Shown here in pieces: positions 16,101 through 24,900 of a stretch of 28,096 nucleotides of DNA; the first letter of the stretch is position 1, and each line of letters begins with the position of its first letter. The notes beneath the pieces were generated by a model. That model ran no database searches. It had not been told where the DNA came from and worked only from the letters and a program-made list of their open reading frames with translations. Source of the stretch: Candidatus Woesearchaeota archaeon. Its GTDB lineage: Archaea; Nanobdellota; Nanobdellia; Woesearchaeales; WJKL01. The DNA is taken from positions 1-28,096 of the forward strand of contig JAHWIB010000014.1 in the NCBI GenBank assembly GCA_019322815.1, given 5' to 3'. Position numbers and translations under genes: made by a program.

Positions 16101-16266
16101 CAAATAAAAACTTAAACATAGATTTTATATCAGGCCACAAAAGATCACCAGATTGTAATGATTGAGAATAAGAAATTGCTATTAAATTAAAACATAATAT
16201 TAATACAATTAAAAAACTTAAAAGTAATTTGCTTGTTTCCTTTTTTACTTCAATTGTTTTTTCCAT
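13144..16266 (-). CDS. Surface protein with SdrD-B-like, GEVED, GLUG and TSP3-like domains and C-terminal anchor
   Basis: A 1040-residue type I membrane protein, probably cell surface. Order: signal peptide (1-36); motif FAIGGANGYYYYYGG (61-75); SdrD-B-like domain (80-185) with DMDGDGVFEPGDGDGLDNG and GYxV-like ends; nine consecutive Asp (193-201); GEVED domain (208-415 with IDLGDGPDS and AWVDFNRDGDW), whose closing GGETEDYY comes only at 735-742 after an inserted GLUG-repeat region (425-660); calcium-binding DNDNDG/TSP3-like stretch (752-802); WEC..WGPC module (822-850); DVDCGG Cys-rich module (871-926); membrane helix (936-957); basic tail with GYNKTQIKQLLISNGWP (1010-1026). Many N-x-S/T sequons suggest N-glycosylation. 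Last gene of the run and paralogue of the gene at 18906-21971. Adhesion or envelope structure is a reasonable guess; the ligand is unknown. Confidence 0.85.
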   Translation of the reverse strand: MEKTIEVKKETSKLLLSFLIVLILCFNLIAISYSQSLQSGDLLWPDIKSMFKFLFGGLTSFAIGGANGYYYYYGGGGGGVCTIKIIKLRDMDGDGVFEPGDGDGLDNGWEFFAGAQPDDPIDIPSERIDDGIYKITAECGKTYTVAEKRRRGWRPSKGEDGFKTVICPPAHQGICSTDVTFRNKPIKDKPPGDDDDDDDDDSPTFGNLIDLGDGPDSTNHYSFWDDINDSWYDNTDMTAYPKGGPPGILANYPTVFDYVVSPIQGPCHVGNVTLGLENYVRLGINVSDDFNDADLLPDNDTVPNINVTFDGPDLESLDDGLINISVNVSPIDGCGTGNISFNVNGPTIFNETYYFNAWVDFNRDGDWEDNLTSCNQIVPEWIVKNMTITSPGIYYNDSWLAYIPNNDYRWVRMTLHPVIEPPITIDISNCDELQNMSNNLTAYYRLTNDVDCSGTTSWNYNSSRGVYEGFEPIGSNSNPFLGTFDGEGHKITGLYINRTTGYNGLFGYTGGSSIIRNVGLEDVNIDGAQYNNGGLVGSATYTNIRTSYVTGHVSGYDGVGCIAGYIGSSIVRNTYAYCNVKGYQGCGGLVGSSDGDIINSYAISSVNCSSASTTGGLVGWIETDYINDSFAVGNVNVGGGLVGSAKWIYNSYWNNHSGNPSVCVYSTYGDPYINCTAVQDNENYFYNASNAPMTSWDFFYPWNESINDYPTFKPYLPKTYGMNYDGSGPGYCFIGGETEDYYQNLTIEYFEVCDGQDNDNDGLSDEGFDGDNDGDYDDDNDGWGDQCDNCPDDYNPDQADICSPTGARGGGGGSVGRRLSVCAEYWECAEWGPCLSDGKQYRTCYDLNNCDELYNKKIIIYINKSVKPDEVRDCEYQPKCYDKIFNGNESDVDCGGLICPKCEDGKRCRVDEDCINLCNQTTKICYTPVRMPSKIKPALILIIAMASVILLILESLTFKYQKAFVLSQISNYKAEKAMRLKERKNELHRLRKEEYTKELNTFLINAVEAGYNKTQIKQLLISNGWPKRYITEYCNRFFKK
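13520..13611 (-). repeat. 92-bp block shared with the paralogue (one mismatch)
   Basis: 13520-13560 equals 19120-19160, and 13562-13611 equals 19162-19211, with one mismatch between. It encodes the DVDCGG Cys-rich module in both genes. Confidence 0.9.
14302..14829 (-). repeat. GLUG-type repeats in the distal surface protein
   Basis: At residues about 480-655, repeats follow the pattern GLxG...IxNxYxxGxVxG, for example NNGGLVGSATYTNIRTSYVT, GGLVGSSDGDIINSYAISS and GGLVGWIETDYINDSFAVGN. GLUG repeats usually build a beta-solenoid and occur in bacterial and archaeal adhesins. Confidence 0.8.
15664..15691 (-). repeat. GAT/GAC triplet run encoding poly-Asp
   Basis: Nine consecutive Asp codons (six GAT, three GAC) form an ATC-type microsatellite in the linker between the SdrD-B-like and GEVED domains. 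The paralogue at 18906-21971 lacks it. Confidence 0.7.
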
Positions 16267-16281
16267 TTTTAAAGTTATTAA

Positions 16282-16467
16282 TTATTGTTGATTTTTTTCC
16301 CTTGTTTCCATTTCTTCAAACTCAATATACCATCTGTTTGATGAATCATCAAACTTGAAAATAACATAATATTTTTTGCTCTTATCAATAGCAAAAAGCA
16401 GAGGCATAGGTATAGTTGTCTCAAAACTGCTTCCTCGTTTATATAGTTTTCTTCTTAATTCAGTCAT
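16282..16467 (-). CDS. Small AbrB/SpoVT-like protein
   Basis: A 61-residue protein. Its beginning, RKLYKRGSSFETTIPMPLLF, resembles the swapped-hairpin AbrB/SpoVT DNA-binding domain (KRG.S.E..IP pattern), followed by a strand-rich YYVIFKFDD and WYIEFEE. Small archaeal proteins of this type are usually thought to be DNA-binding regulators, often dimers, or antitoxin-like. It sits 2 bp after the coiled-coil gene and 15 bp before the distal surface protein, so it is almost certainly co-transcribed. Possible roles are regulation of the surface operon or a non-DNA function. No toxin gene is adjacent. Family call moderately sure, function unsure. Confidence 0.6.
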   Translation of the reverse strand: MTELRRKLYKRGSSFETTIPMPLLFAIDKSKKYYVIFKFDDSSNRWYIEFEEMETREKNQQ

Positions 16468-16469
16468 TT

Positions 16470-17150
16470 TTATTTAACTAATTCTAATTCTTTATTCAGC
16501 TTATCAAGACTAGCTTGTAATTTTGCTAATTCTTGTTCTGAGATCTTGACTTTTGGTTTTATTGCAGGAATTTTCTTTTTAGATTTTTTCTGAATCTCTT
16601 TTTTCTTTTTTTTAGCTTTAAACATATTAACATTTTTGCTTAATTTTTCTCCAACAGATTCTTCAAACTGCTTTAATTCAGCAGTCTGTTCTTCAGCTTC
16701 TTTTTCAAAAACTTCTTTTTCTAATTTTATTCTTTCTTTTTCCAAAGACTCAATCAATTTCCTTGTAGCGGTTATTTCAGCAAGAACTTTTTTCCTTTCT
16801 TTGATTAATTTATCTGATCCAGAAGGTAATGATTTAGGAATATCCTTTTGCAAATAATCAATATTTCTATTTAATTTTTTCTCGATATAACTTGATATTT
16901 TTTGTAATCTTTCTAATTCTTTTTTAGAAGTAACTTTTTCAGTTTTTTCTACAGGTTTTTCTTCTTCTCTTTTCTTAAGTTTTTCTTCACTATACCATTT
17001 TTTTGGCAGCTCATTTTGTATATAGTTGACATTTTCCTCTAATTCTTTTTCAATATGATCTAATGTCACCTGTAATTTATCCATTTTCTCTTTAGTATTT
17101 AGCTCAGCCAAATTCTTTTTTTCTCTTCTGTATGATTTTTTCTTTTTCAT
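16470..17150 (-). CDS. Cytoplasmic coiled-coil protein with 56-residue repeat
   Basis: A 226-residue, very Lys/Glu-rich protein with no signal peptide or membrane helix. Two copies of a module 56 residues apart read KLQVTLDHIEKELEENVNYI (25-44) and RLQKISSYIEKKLNRNIDYL (81-100), each ending Q..(L/I)PK. A partial third copy surrounds EKLSKNVNMF (168-177), and a fourth fragment is KLQASLDKLNKELELVK (210-226). Between them is a long coiled coil (113-165) and a strongly basic patch (178-203). The start overlaps the upstream surface-protein gene as ATGA, so translation is coupled. It may bind the basic coiled-coil tails of the surface proteins or form a cytoskeletal-like support; this is inference. 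Family not recognised. Confidence 0.8.
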   Translation of the reverse strand: MKKKKSYRREKKNLAELNTKEKMDKLQVTLDHIEKELEENVNYIQNELPKKWYSEEKLKKREEEKPVEKTEKVTSKKELERLQKISSYIEKKLNRNIDYLQKDIPKSLPSGSDKLIKERKKVLAEITATRKLIESLEKERIKLEKEVFEKEAEEQTAELKQFEESVGEKLSKNVNMFKAKKKKKEIQKKSKKKIPAIKPKVKISEQELAKLQASLDKLNKELELVK

Positions 17151-18850
17151 CTTCTCATCTTTTTATCTATTTCCAACAACTTATTCTCTAATTCCTGCAG
17201 GTGCTTCTTAGCTATTTTCTCTTTTTTCTTGATTTCTTTTAGTAATTCTTTAGGATCTCCTTTGGATAACCTCTCTTCTCTTCTAATCTCAGAAATTATT
17301 TCTTTATTTTTACTGAAGAATTTATCACAATATTTTATAACTAATTTTTCTGGCCAGCCTTTATTTATTAATAATTGTTCAATCTGTTCTTCATTATAGC
17401 CTTTATTAACAGTTTTATTTAAGAAATCATTTAATGTTCTTGTGTATTCCTCTTTTCTAGTTTTATGGATTTCTTTTTCTCTTTCTTCTAATCTTATAAG
17501 TTCCTCTCTTCTTTCTCTTGCTTTCTCTAAATTCTTAAGTCTGATCTCCTTTTCCTTTGCTAGTTTTGCTGATCTTTCCTCAGCTGCTTTTCTTGCTATT
17601 TTGCTTCTTCTTTCTGCTTCTTTTTCTCTGAATTTTCTTAGCTCTTCTCTTCTTTCTCTTGCTTTCTCTAAATTCTTTAATCTTGTTTTTTCTCTCTCTA
17701 ATTCTAATTTTCTTTTTTCTTTTAATTTTTTTAATCTTGTTTTTGCGGCCTTTCTTGCTATTTTGCTTCTTCTTTCTGCTTCTTTTTCTCTGAATTTTCT
17801 AATTCTATCTCTTTTCTTCTGGTCTATCTTTGCCTCTCTTCTAATTTTTGCTATCTCTCTTCTTTCTTTATAATATCCAACACCTCTGCGGAATAATTCA
17901 GCCTGATATCTATAAGTTGATATTATTGTAATTATCAAAACAATTATTGCAACTATTAAAACTAAAGAAGATTTTAATCTTGGCATGTAAGGTATTTCTA
18001 TAACAGGTTCAGGAGGAATAATTTTAGGAGTATGGCATCTTCTTGTTATTAAATCACATTTATTTATACAATCATTATCATTTCTGCATATTTTTCCATC
18101 TTCACATTTTTTACATTTATGGCCTCCACAGTCAATATCACTTTCATTATTATTCACAATCATATCAGTGCAAGTTGGCTGATAGATACAACTTTGAATA
18201 TGGAAAGGTTTGATTCCTCTGTCAATATGAAGAATAATCTTTTTATCATAAAGCTCATCGCATCTATTTAAATCAAAACATTCTCTGTATTGGACTCCAT
18301 TAAGCAGACAGGTATCCCATTCAGTGCATTCCCAATCTTCTACACAAACATCTGTAATAGTTTCTTTATAAGCGCCGCTAATTGAGCCTATAATTGTAAT
18401 ATCTCTTTTAGTTAAAGATGTAAAATTTATTTTAGTGCAAGTCACATTCCAATAATACAAGCCTGTGCTGCTGAATGTTCTAGTATATTCATATAGCTGA
18501 GAAAGAGGATTATACTGCATAGTATAACTGCCATCATAAAAATGGATTGTGCAAATAGCATTTTCTATTATTTTATTTGTATTAACATTTACATACCTAG
18601 CATAAAACCCAACTTCTTCATCAAAAGCTTTTATTTTAGTACCAGTCTCATCAACAATAGTAAGGTCTGTTTGTATGTTATCACTATCTTCAGCTATTAA
18701 ATCTTTGATTTCTGTAGTTACAAAACCTGTAAAATCTTTTATATCTAAAGGGTCATGTATGAAAAAAGTACCTAATGTTATGATATACATGCCTAAGATA
18801 ATTAAACATGCTGTTTCAATTTTTTCCTTTTTATTTTTGTCTTTAATCAA
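17147..18850 (-). CDS. Short-ectodomain membrane protein with long cytoplasmic coiled coil
   Basis: A 567-residue protein on the shared chassis: N-terminal hydrophobic segment (13-31), Ig-like domain (60-155) homologous to one in the giant protein (shared MQYN..SQLYEYTR.FSS), WECTEWDTC module (168-197), DIDCGG Cys-rich module (221-272), membrane helix (294-312), then about 255 cytoplasmic residues. The tail is a basic coiled coil with a duplicated cassette: RKFREKEAERRSKIARKAA and RLKNLEKARERREEL each occur twice. It then has the GYNEEQIEQLLINKGWP module (484-500) and a final coiled coil. No ATG is available before the first helix; the start is the TTG at 18850, the first possible codon after an in-frame TAA. 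Unlike its siblings it is mostly intracellular, suggesting a hub or relay role (inference). Confidence 0.82.
   Translation of the reverse strand: MIKDKNKKEKIETACLIILGMYIITLGTFFIHDPLDIKDFTGFVTTEIKDLIAEDSDNIQTDLTIVDETGTKIKAFDEEVGFYARYVNVNTNKIIENAICTIHFYDGSYTMQYNPLSQLYEYTRTFSSTGLYYWNVTCTKINFTSLTKRDITIIGSISGAYKETITDVCVEDWECTEWDTCLLNGVQYRECFDLNRCDELYDKKIILHIDRGIKPFHIQSCIYQPTCTDMIVNNNESDIDCGGHKCKKCEDGKICRNDNDCINKCDLITRRCHTPKIIPPEPVIEIPYMPRLKSSLVLIVAIIVLIITIISTYRYQAELFRRGVGYYKERREIAKIRREAKIDQKKRDRIRKFREKEAERRSKIARKAAKTRLKKLKEKRKLELEREKTRLKNLEKARERREELRKFREKEAERRSKIARKAAEERSAKLAKEKEIRLKNLEKARERREELIRLEEREKEIHKTRKEEYTRTLNDFLNKTVNKGYNEEQIEQLLINKGWPEKLVIKYCDKFFSKNKEIISEIRREERLSKGDPKELLKEIKKKEKIAKKHLQELENKLLEIDKKMRR
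17589..17638 (-). repeat. 50-bp perfect direct repeat, copy within the coiled-coil tail
   Basis: Identical over 50 bp to 17751-17800. It encodes the second KFREKEAERRSKIARKA segment. With the 32-bp pair 17505-17536/17646-17677 it shows a two-part cassette duplicated in the tail, with spacers of 20 and 13 residues. Confidence 0.9.
17751..17800 (-). repeat. 50-bp perfect direct repeat, partner copy
   Basis: Partner of 17589-17638, 162 bp away; encodes the first KFREKEAERRSKIARKA segment. Perfect identity at synonymous sites means a recent duplication or ongoing homogenisation. Confidence 0.9.
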
Positions 18851-18905
18851 TTTTAATCTTTTTTATTCCTCTATTTTTTCTTATATTCTTTTTTTCTCAA
18901 TTATA

Positions 18906-21900
18906 TCATTTTCCTCTGCTTTTTCTTCTTGACATTGCTCTTCTTTTTTTATAAAGCTCAATTTGTGCAAGTACAAATGCCTTCTGATACCCGTATGTCA
19001 GTGCTTCTAAAATCAATAAGATTGCACCTGCCATTCCTATAATCAAAGCCAAAGGAGGTCTTATCTTTTGAGGCATCCTGACAGGAGTATAACATATCTT
19101 TGCTGTCTGATTGCAGAGATTGATGCAGTCTTCATCTACTCTGCATCTCTTTCCATCTTCGCATTTTGGGCATATTAAGCCTCCACAGTCAACATCGCTT
19201 TCATTTCCATTGAATATATCATCATAACATTTTGGTTGATATTCACAGTCTTGTACTTCATCAGGCTTTACTAATCTGTTTATATGAAGAACAATATTCT
19301 TATTGTATAACTCATCGCAGTTATTAAGATCAAAGCATGTCCTGTATTGTTTTCCATCTGAAAAGCAAGGTCCCCAGTCAGAGCAGCTCCAATTCTCTGC
19401 ACATAACGACGATCTTCTTCCAGCACCTCCTGCGCCGCGGACAACAGGAGAACATATATCTACTTGGTCTGGGTTATAATCATCTGGACAGTTATCACAC
19501 AAATCCCCCCATCCATCATCATCGTCATCATAATCTCCGTCATTGTCTCCATCAAAACCTTCATCACTCAATCCATCATTATCATTATCCTGGCCGTCGC
19601 AGATCTCAAAATATTCTACTGTCATAATCTCATAATAATCTTCTGTCTCTCCGCCTATAAAACAATAGCCTGGACCGCTTCCATCATAATTCATCATAGA
19701 GTTTGCATAAAACAATCTTAAATTTGGATAATCATTTGTATTTTCCTGCCATATATTATTAAAATCCCAGATTGTCATCGGAGCATTGCTGCTGCTGTAG
19801 AAATAAGATTCTGTATCATTAGCAGTGCAGCCAGTATTGCCTGCAGGATAACCAGTGCATTTGCTTGGATTTCCAGAAAAATTATGCCAATAAGATGAGT
19901 TTATACTGCCACTGCCAGAATAATCTGTTCCAAGTAAACCTCCTACACCAATACCATTGCTTAAATTCTCAACACCACTGACACTGCCAGTTGCAAATGA
20001 ATCAATAATTCCATTAATATTGCTATTAGCACCAACTAAACCACCCACTCTGCCGCCAAGAGCAGTCACATCACCAGTAGCATAAGAACGATTTATTATA
20101 GCACTATTACTGCCAGCTAAACCTCCTGCATCAGAACTATCATCATATCTATCTGCAATTACATTGACAGTGGAATAAGAATCTTTGATTGTACCACTAT
20201 TACTAGCAACTAAACCTCCTGCTCCATAACCCCAACCCCTTTGTTCTACATTTCCAGTGCTGTAACAGTTAATTACTTCTCCTCCTTGCATACCAGAAAC
20301 TAAAGCAGCAACATTAGATCCGCCAGTTATATTAACATCTAATAAACCAACATTTTTTATCACAGCACTAGTATCAACTCTGCCAAATAGAGCAGCATTG
20401 CCTGCTTTGTTTATATAAAGGCCTGTTATTGTATGCCCTCTTCCATCAAATGTTCCTGTAAATTCATTAGGGTAATCCTTAGCAATAGGAGTAAATCCCA
20501 TATTATCAATACAAATTCCAGTATAACCAGAACCGTTCAATAGATAGTACCATCCACAACCTTCTGCAGAATTACAAGAACTGTAATCAGTATAATCGCT
20601 GCAATTATCATCAATATTCCAATTGACAGTATCAGAGCAATCAATGTCATTTGCTAAATAATAATCTCCACTTAGATCATTATCCATTGCTTGTAATCCA
20701 GTGCAGTTGGTTATAGCTGTACCAACTGGTGTGCCAAAAAAGTCAATTTCAGGATGCAATGTCATCCTCAACCATCTGTAATTGCTGTCTGGAATATAAG
20801 CCAGCCATGTATTATTATAATATGTTCCTGGTCCTGTAATTGTCATATTTTTAATGATCCATTCAGAAACAGTTTGAGCACAAGCAGTAATACTATCAGC
20901 CCAGTCTCCATCTCTGTTAAAGTCAACCCATGCATTGAAATAATAAGTTTCTGTAAAAGTGCCGGTTACACTAAAGCTGATATTTCCAGTTCCGCAGTTG
21001 TCTGCTGGACTTATATTTACGCTGATATTGATCAAGCCGTCATCAGCAAGATCTAAATCAGGAAGATCTGCTGTTACATTTATATTTGGGACATTATCAT
21101 CATCAGGCATTACATCTGCATCATTCCAATCATTTGTAATATTTATTCCTAATTTTGGGAATCCTGTAGTATTATATACATGGCATGGCCCCTGGGATGT
21201 CCCATTAGCTGCAGCTGGATTAATTACAGTTGGAAAATCAGCTAAAATTCCTAAAGGACCCCCTTTAGGATAAGCAGTCATATCAGTATTAACACCATCA
21301 GCCATTGAATTACCAATGGTCTTCCAAAAATACCAATTATTACTTGAATCAGGAGCATCTCCTAAATCTATAGCCTTTTCATCAGATACATCAGTTGATT
21401 GTTGATTGCCTACATAAACAGTATGGCTACACTCATCTGGACATAAACAAGTGACAGGATTATCAGGTCCTATTCCAGTGTTAATCCATCCTGGATGTGG
21501 TGCTGCTCCAATTGTCAAATCCTCACCAATAAATACATCTTTACCAGGAGCTAGAGGACAATCATATTCAAATTCTGTTTTCCCAGTATTATCAGTAAGT
21601 TGAAGCTTGTCGTCTTCTATAGCTAAATCTGTGTGAGAGGTAATTGCAAAAGAGCTGCTTACAATATAGTTTTCTCCATTACCTTTATCTCCATCTCCAT
21701 CTAAATCATTATATTTATACACTGTAATAGAACATTTTGGGCATCCTCCATAATAATAATAATAACCATTAGCTCCGCCAATTGCAAAATTACTAGTCAT
21801 GCCTCCCATTAAAAGCTTAAATATAGACTTTATACCAGATAATAAACCATTATATTCTTGAGGAGATTGAGAATAGGATATTGCTATTATTCCAGAGCAC

Positions 21901-21971
21901 AATAATAGTACAATTAATAAACTCAAAAATAATTCATTTGTTTTCTTTTTTCTTTTGATTATCTTTTTCAT
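18906..21971 (-). CDS. Surface protein with GEVED, GLUG and TSP3-like domains, short cytoplasmic tail
   Basis: A 1021-residue paralogue of the distal surface protein. Order: signal peptide (1-36); FAIGGANGYYYYYGG (62-76); DLDGDGD-containing beta domain (80-195, SdrD-B-like but weaker); GEVED (200-407: IDLGDAPDS, AWVDFNRDGDW, RWLRMTLHP) closed by GGETEDYY (773-780); within it a PSI-like CNSAEGCGWYYLLNGSGYTG segment (466-485) and GLUG repeats (505-695); TSP3-like DNDNDG stretch (790-842); WSCSDWGPC module (857-885); DVDCGG module (909-960); membrane helix (972-993). The tail is only about 28 residues and lacks the GYxxxQI module of the distal paralogue. It overlaps the giant gene by ATGA. Cell-surface adhesin or envelope component likely; ligand unknown. 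Confidence 0.85.
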   Translation of the reverse strand: MKKIIKRKKKTNELFLSLLIVLLLCSGIIAISYSQSPQEYNGLLSGIKSIFKLLMGGMTSNFAIGGANGYYYYYGGCPKCSITVYKYNDLDGDGDKGNGENYIVSSSFAITSHTDLAIEDDKLQLTDNTGKTEFEYDCPLAPGKDVFIGEDLTIGAAPHPGWINTGIGPDNPVTCLCPDECSHTVYVGNQQSTDVSDEKAIDLGDAPDSSNNWYFWKTIGNSMADGVNTDMTAYPKGGPLGILADFPTVINPAAANGTSQGPCHVYNTTGFPKLGINITNDWNDADVMPDDDNVPNINVTADLPDLDLADDGLINISVNISPADNCGTGNISFSVTGTFTETYYFNAWVDFNRDGDWADSITACAQTVSEWIIKNMTITGPGTYYNNTWLAYIPDSNYRWLRMTLHPEIDFFGTPVGTAITNCTGLQAMDNDLSGDYYLANDIDCSDTVNWNIDDNCSDYTDYSSCNSAEGCGWYYLLNGSGYTGICIDNMGFTPIAKDYPNEFTGTFDGRGHTITGLYINKAGNAALFGRVDTSAVIKNVGLLDVNITGGSNVAALVSGMQGGEVINCYSTGNVEQRGWGYGAGGLVASNSGTIKDSYSTVNVIADRYDDSSDAGGLAGSNSAIINRSYATGDVTALGGRVGGLVGANSNINGIIDSFATGSVSGVENLSNGIGVGGLLGTDYSGSGSINSSYWHNFSGNPSKCTGYPAGNTGCTANDTESYFYSSSNAPMTIWDFNNIWQENTNDYPNLRLFYANSMMNYDGSGPGYCFIGGETEDYYEIMTVEYFEICDGQDNDNDGLSDEGFDGDNDGDYDDDDDGWGDLCDNCPDDYNPDQVDICSPVVRGAGGAGRRSSLCAENWSCSDWGPCFSDGKQYRTCFDLNNCDELYNKNIVLHINRLVKPDEVQDCEYQPKCYDDIFNGNESDVDCGGLICPKCEDGKRCRVDEDCINLCNQTAKICYTPVRMPQKIRPPLALIIGMAGAILLILEALTYGYQKAFVLAQIELYKKRRAMSRRKSRGK
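19120..19211 (-). repeat. 92-bp block, partner copy
   Basis: Partner of 13520-13611 about 5.6 kb away in the same orientation. Near-identity at silent sites contrasts with diverged ectodomain sequence and makes the pair a possible substrate for recombination or gene conversion. Confidence 0.9.
19887..20459 (-). repeat. GLUG-type repeats in the second surface protein
   Basis: Residues about 505-695 hold repeats such as GAGGLVASNSGTIKDSYSTV, AGGLAGSNSAIINRSYATGD and VGGLVGANSNINGIIDSFAT. There are more regular units here than in the distal paralogue, and sequence similarity is lower than in the flanking stalk. Confidence 0.82.
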
Positions 21972-24900
21972 TTTTTAAACCTCTTCTTTAATTCTGCTCT
22001 TTTCTTAGCTAATCTTGACCTTCTTCTTTTTTCCAATTTCTTCATTTTAATTGTATTTAATCTTCTTGACACAGCTCTTCTGGATTTATAATGTTCAATA
22101 CCTCTATGGATTAATCCATATTTGTAAGCTGCTAATGCAGCTATTGCCAGAACTATTACTGCAGATGTTAGTATTAGTATAGGAATTAATCTTGATTCAA
22201 ATGGTTCTTCTATAGTAGGAGGTGCAGCAACTACTTCAGTAACGCATCTTCTAATTGTTAAATCACATTTATATGAACAGTCATTATCATTATTGCATAT
22301 CTTTCCCTCTGGACATTTTGGACATAAAGGACCGCCGCAGTCAACATCACTTTCATCTCCATTTAATATTCCATCATCACATTTTGGTTCATAGATGCAA
22401 TTTCTGATATAAATTGGTTCAACAGCCTCTCTGACATTTACAACAAGTCTTTCAGTATATAGGTCTTCACATCTATTCAAATCATAACATTCTCTATATT
22501 GAAGGCCATTTGGCAGGCAAGGCTCCCATTCAGTGCATTCCCATTTTTCTACACAGATGCTTGGAGTGATGCCTCCTCCTCTTGCTGCAGCACTTGGAGC
22601 GCCACTAGGTGCTCCTGCAGCAGAATTAATTGTTGCAGTATCATCTTCAGTTAAAGTGTATGAACCTAGTTTAGCGCAGGTTACATTCCAATTATAGGTT
22701 CCTGCACTACTAAATTGTCTAGTATATTCATATAATTGAGAAATGCTGTTATATTGCATTGTACTATTGCTGTCATCAAAGAAAATTGCACAATATGCTC
22801 CAGTTATAGCATTTCCTGAATAATCAGAATAATCTGCATAAAATTTGACAGCATCGTTTGTATATTTTGTTTGTGTATCTGTATCATCAGATATAACCAA
22901 TGTGTCTGCATCAGGATCACAAACATTATCATATCCATCTCCGTCTGAATCAAGCCCTGAATTTAACTGACTAGGGCATGAATCACATGCAATTACTCCT
23001 GTTGGTAAAGCTGAGTATAATGTTGTATTTATTCCTTCTGTCCATCCGTCATTATCTAAATCAGCTTTTGCACAGCTCCATTTTCCTCCGTCTATTGTTG
23101 TTCCGCTGCTTGTTAAACTATTGCATACAAAGAATGTTTTCCTTTTTGAAAGTATAGAATATCCATCATTATCAGTTAAATTAACCCTTACAAAATATAT
23201 TCCATCATTTAAAGTGATATTTGAAGGCAAATCGACTGTTCCGCTTATTGCTGCAATATTTGTAAAGCTTCCTGATCTTGATTCTGTATAAACTGCCTGT
23301 TTTGAACCATTCTCAATTATAATATCATATGCACTATCAAAGCTGTCAGTTTGTCCTGTAACAAATTCAAAGCTTCCTATGTTCAGAATAGTATAATTTG
23401 CTGAATTGTAGAATGCTCTGCTTAATTTATATGTTGAAGTAATCTCAGCTGGCTTTACATCTACTGTAAATGATTGTGAATTTGCTGCTCCAATATTATT
23501 ATATTGGTCAGTTGCATTTACATAAACAGTATGGCTTCCATCAGAATAAAATACAGGATTATATATGCAGTCTGTCTCAGTATTAACAGAGCCGCTGTCT
23601 AAAACAAAGTTGCATGAATAGATTGCGCTTCCGCCTGTTGCAGCATCAGTTGGAATAGCCCTGATTCCTACAGGATCTCCATACTCAATAACAGCAAGAC
23701 TTGGATTTGGTTCTATTTCTATTTCACTTATTACAGGATCTCCTGATTCCCTTACATTTACACTGACTAATTCTTTGCCGATTTGATCAATTAATGTTGT
23801 TAATTGGAATGTTTCTGCTCCAGCAGCAGTTCCAGAAGGAACAGGAATTGTTATTGTAACATCATAACTTCCATCTCCTCCGCCTGTTTGCGTCAGGGTT
23901 AAGATATTATTAGACCAGACTTTAGTAAATGTATCACTTCCAGAATCCAAGATGATCTGGTTAGCATTAACATTAAATGCTACATTGTCTCCTCCAGTGC
24001 CTAAAGCAATTTGAACAGCTTTTCCAGTTGTATCAATATTGCTCCAGACCCTTATTTGAAAATTATCTTCTCCTCTATGCACTTCATCTGTATAATAGAA
24101 TCTTGCGTTTCCATTATCAGTTGTTAATGTTCCAGTCGTATGAGGTACAATTGTCAATCCCGCGGTGCTCCAATCTAAAGTATGACAGCTTCCTATTCCA
24201 TAGCATTGGCTGTCCAAACAATCAAGATTACTATCTCCATCATTATCAAAATCATCATTACAGTCAGCAGTATTATCTTCATTATCCCTGCAGGTTCCTC
24301 CTGTTACTGAAATTCCGTCGCAGTTATCATCAGCACAGTCAGTTCCGCCTGCTGCATCATTATCTATTTCATCTGAGCATTCTTCTTGAGTATTTTCAGT
24401 AGAATCGCAGAATGCTCCTGAATAACTTCCAAGCTCATTCAAGCAGTCAGAATCCTGGCAATTATATCCATTTATACTTGTTTCATAACCTCCTGCTCCA
24501 TTATCATAATCATTATCTATATTGTCAGCACAGCTGTCATAAGTATAATTCTCATAAGCAGGGCAAGGTCCGCAGTATTGATATGTATGCCAGCAATCAG
24601 TTGGATTTAGGTTATCAATACAGTCAGTTCTTGAATCCCAATCATTATCAATACTGTCTCTGCATAAATCATAAACTCCTAAACTAAATTCTGATGCCAA
24701 GCAGGCAAGAATAGGATTTTCAGGATTTACTACACCTGAACAATCTGGATCAGCACAGTCCTTGCCAGTGCTGCTATTAGCAGTATAATTATTAACATTC
24801 CAATAATAAGCATCTAAATCATTATCAATATTATCAAAACACCATGCAGCATCTGTCGATTCATTTGTTGGACAGCTAGCTAACCCATAACAATCATAAT

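Noticed and set aside
13977..16107. Plus-strand reading frames opposite the surface-protein genes
   Set aside because: They are Ser/Ile/His-rich antisense shadows of Asp/Asn-rich coding sequence, without promoters or recognisable domains.
16282..16467. Toxin-antitoxin pair
   Set aside because: The AbrB-like protein could be an antitoxin, but neighbours on both sides are a coiled-coil protein and a surface protein, not toxins.
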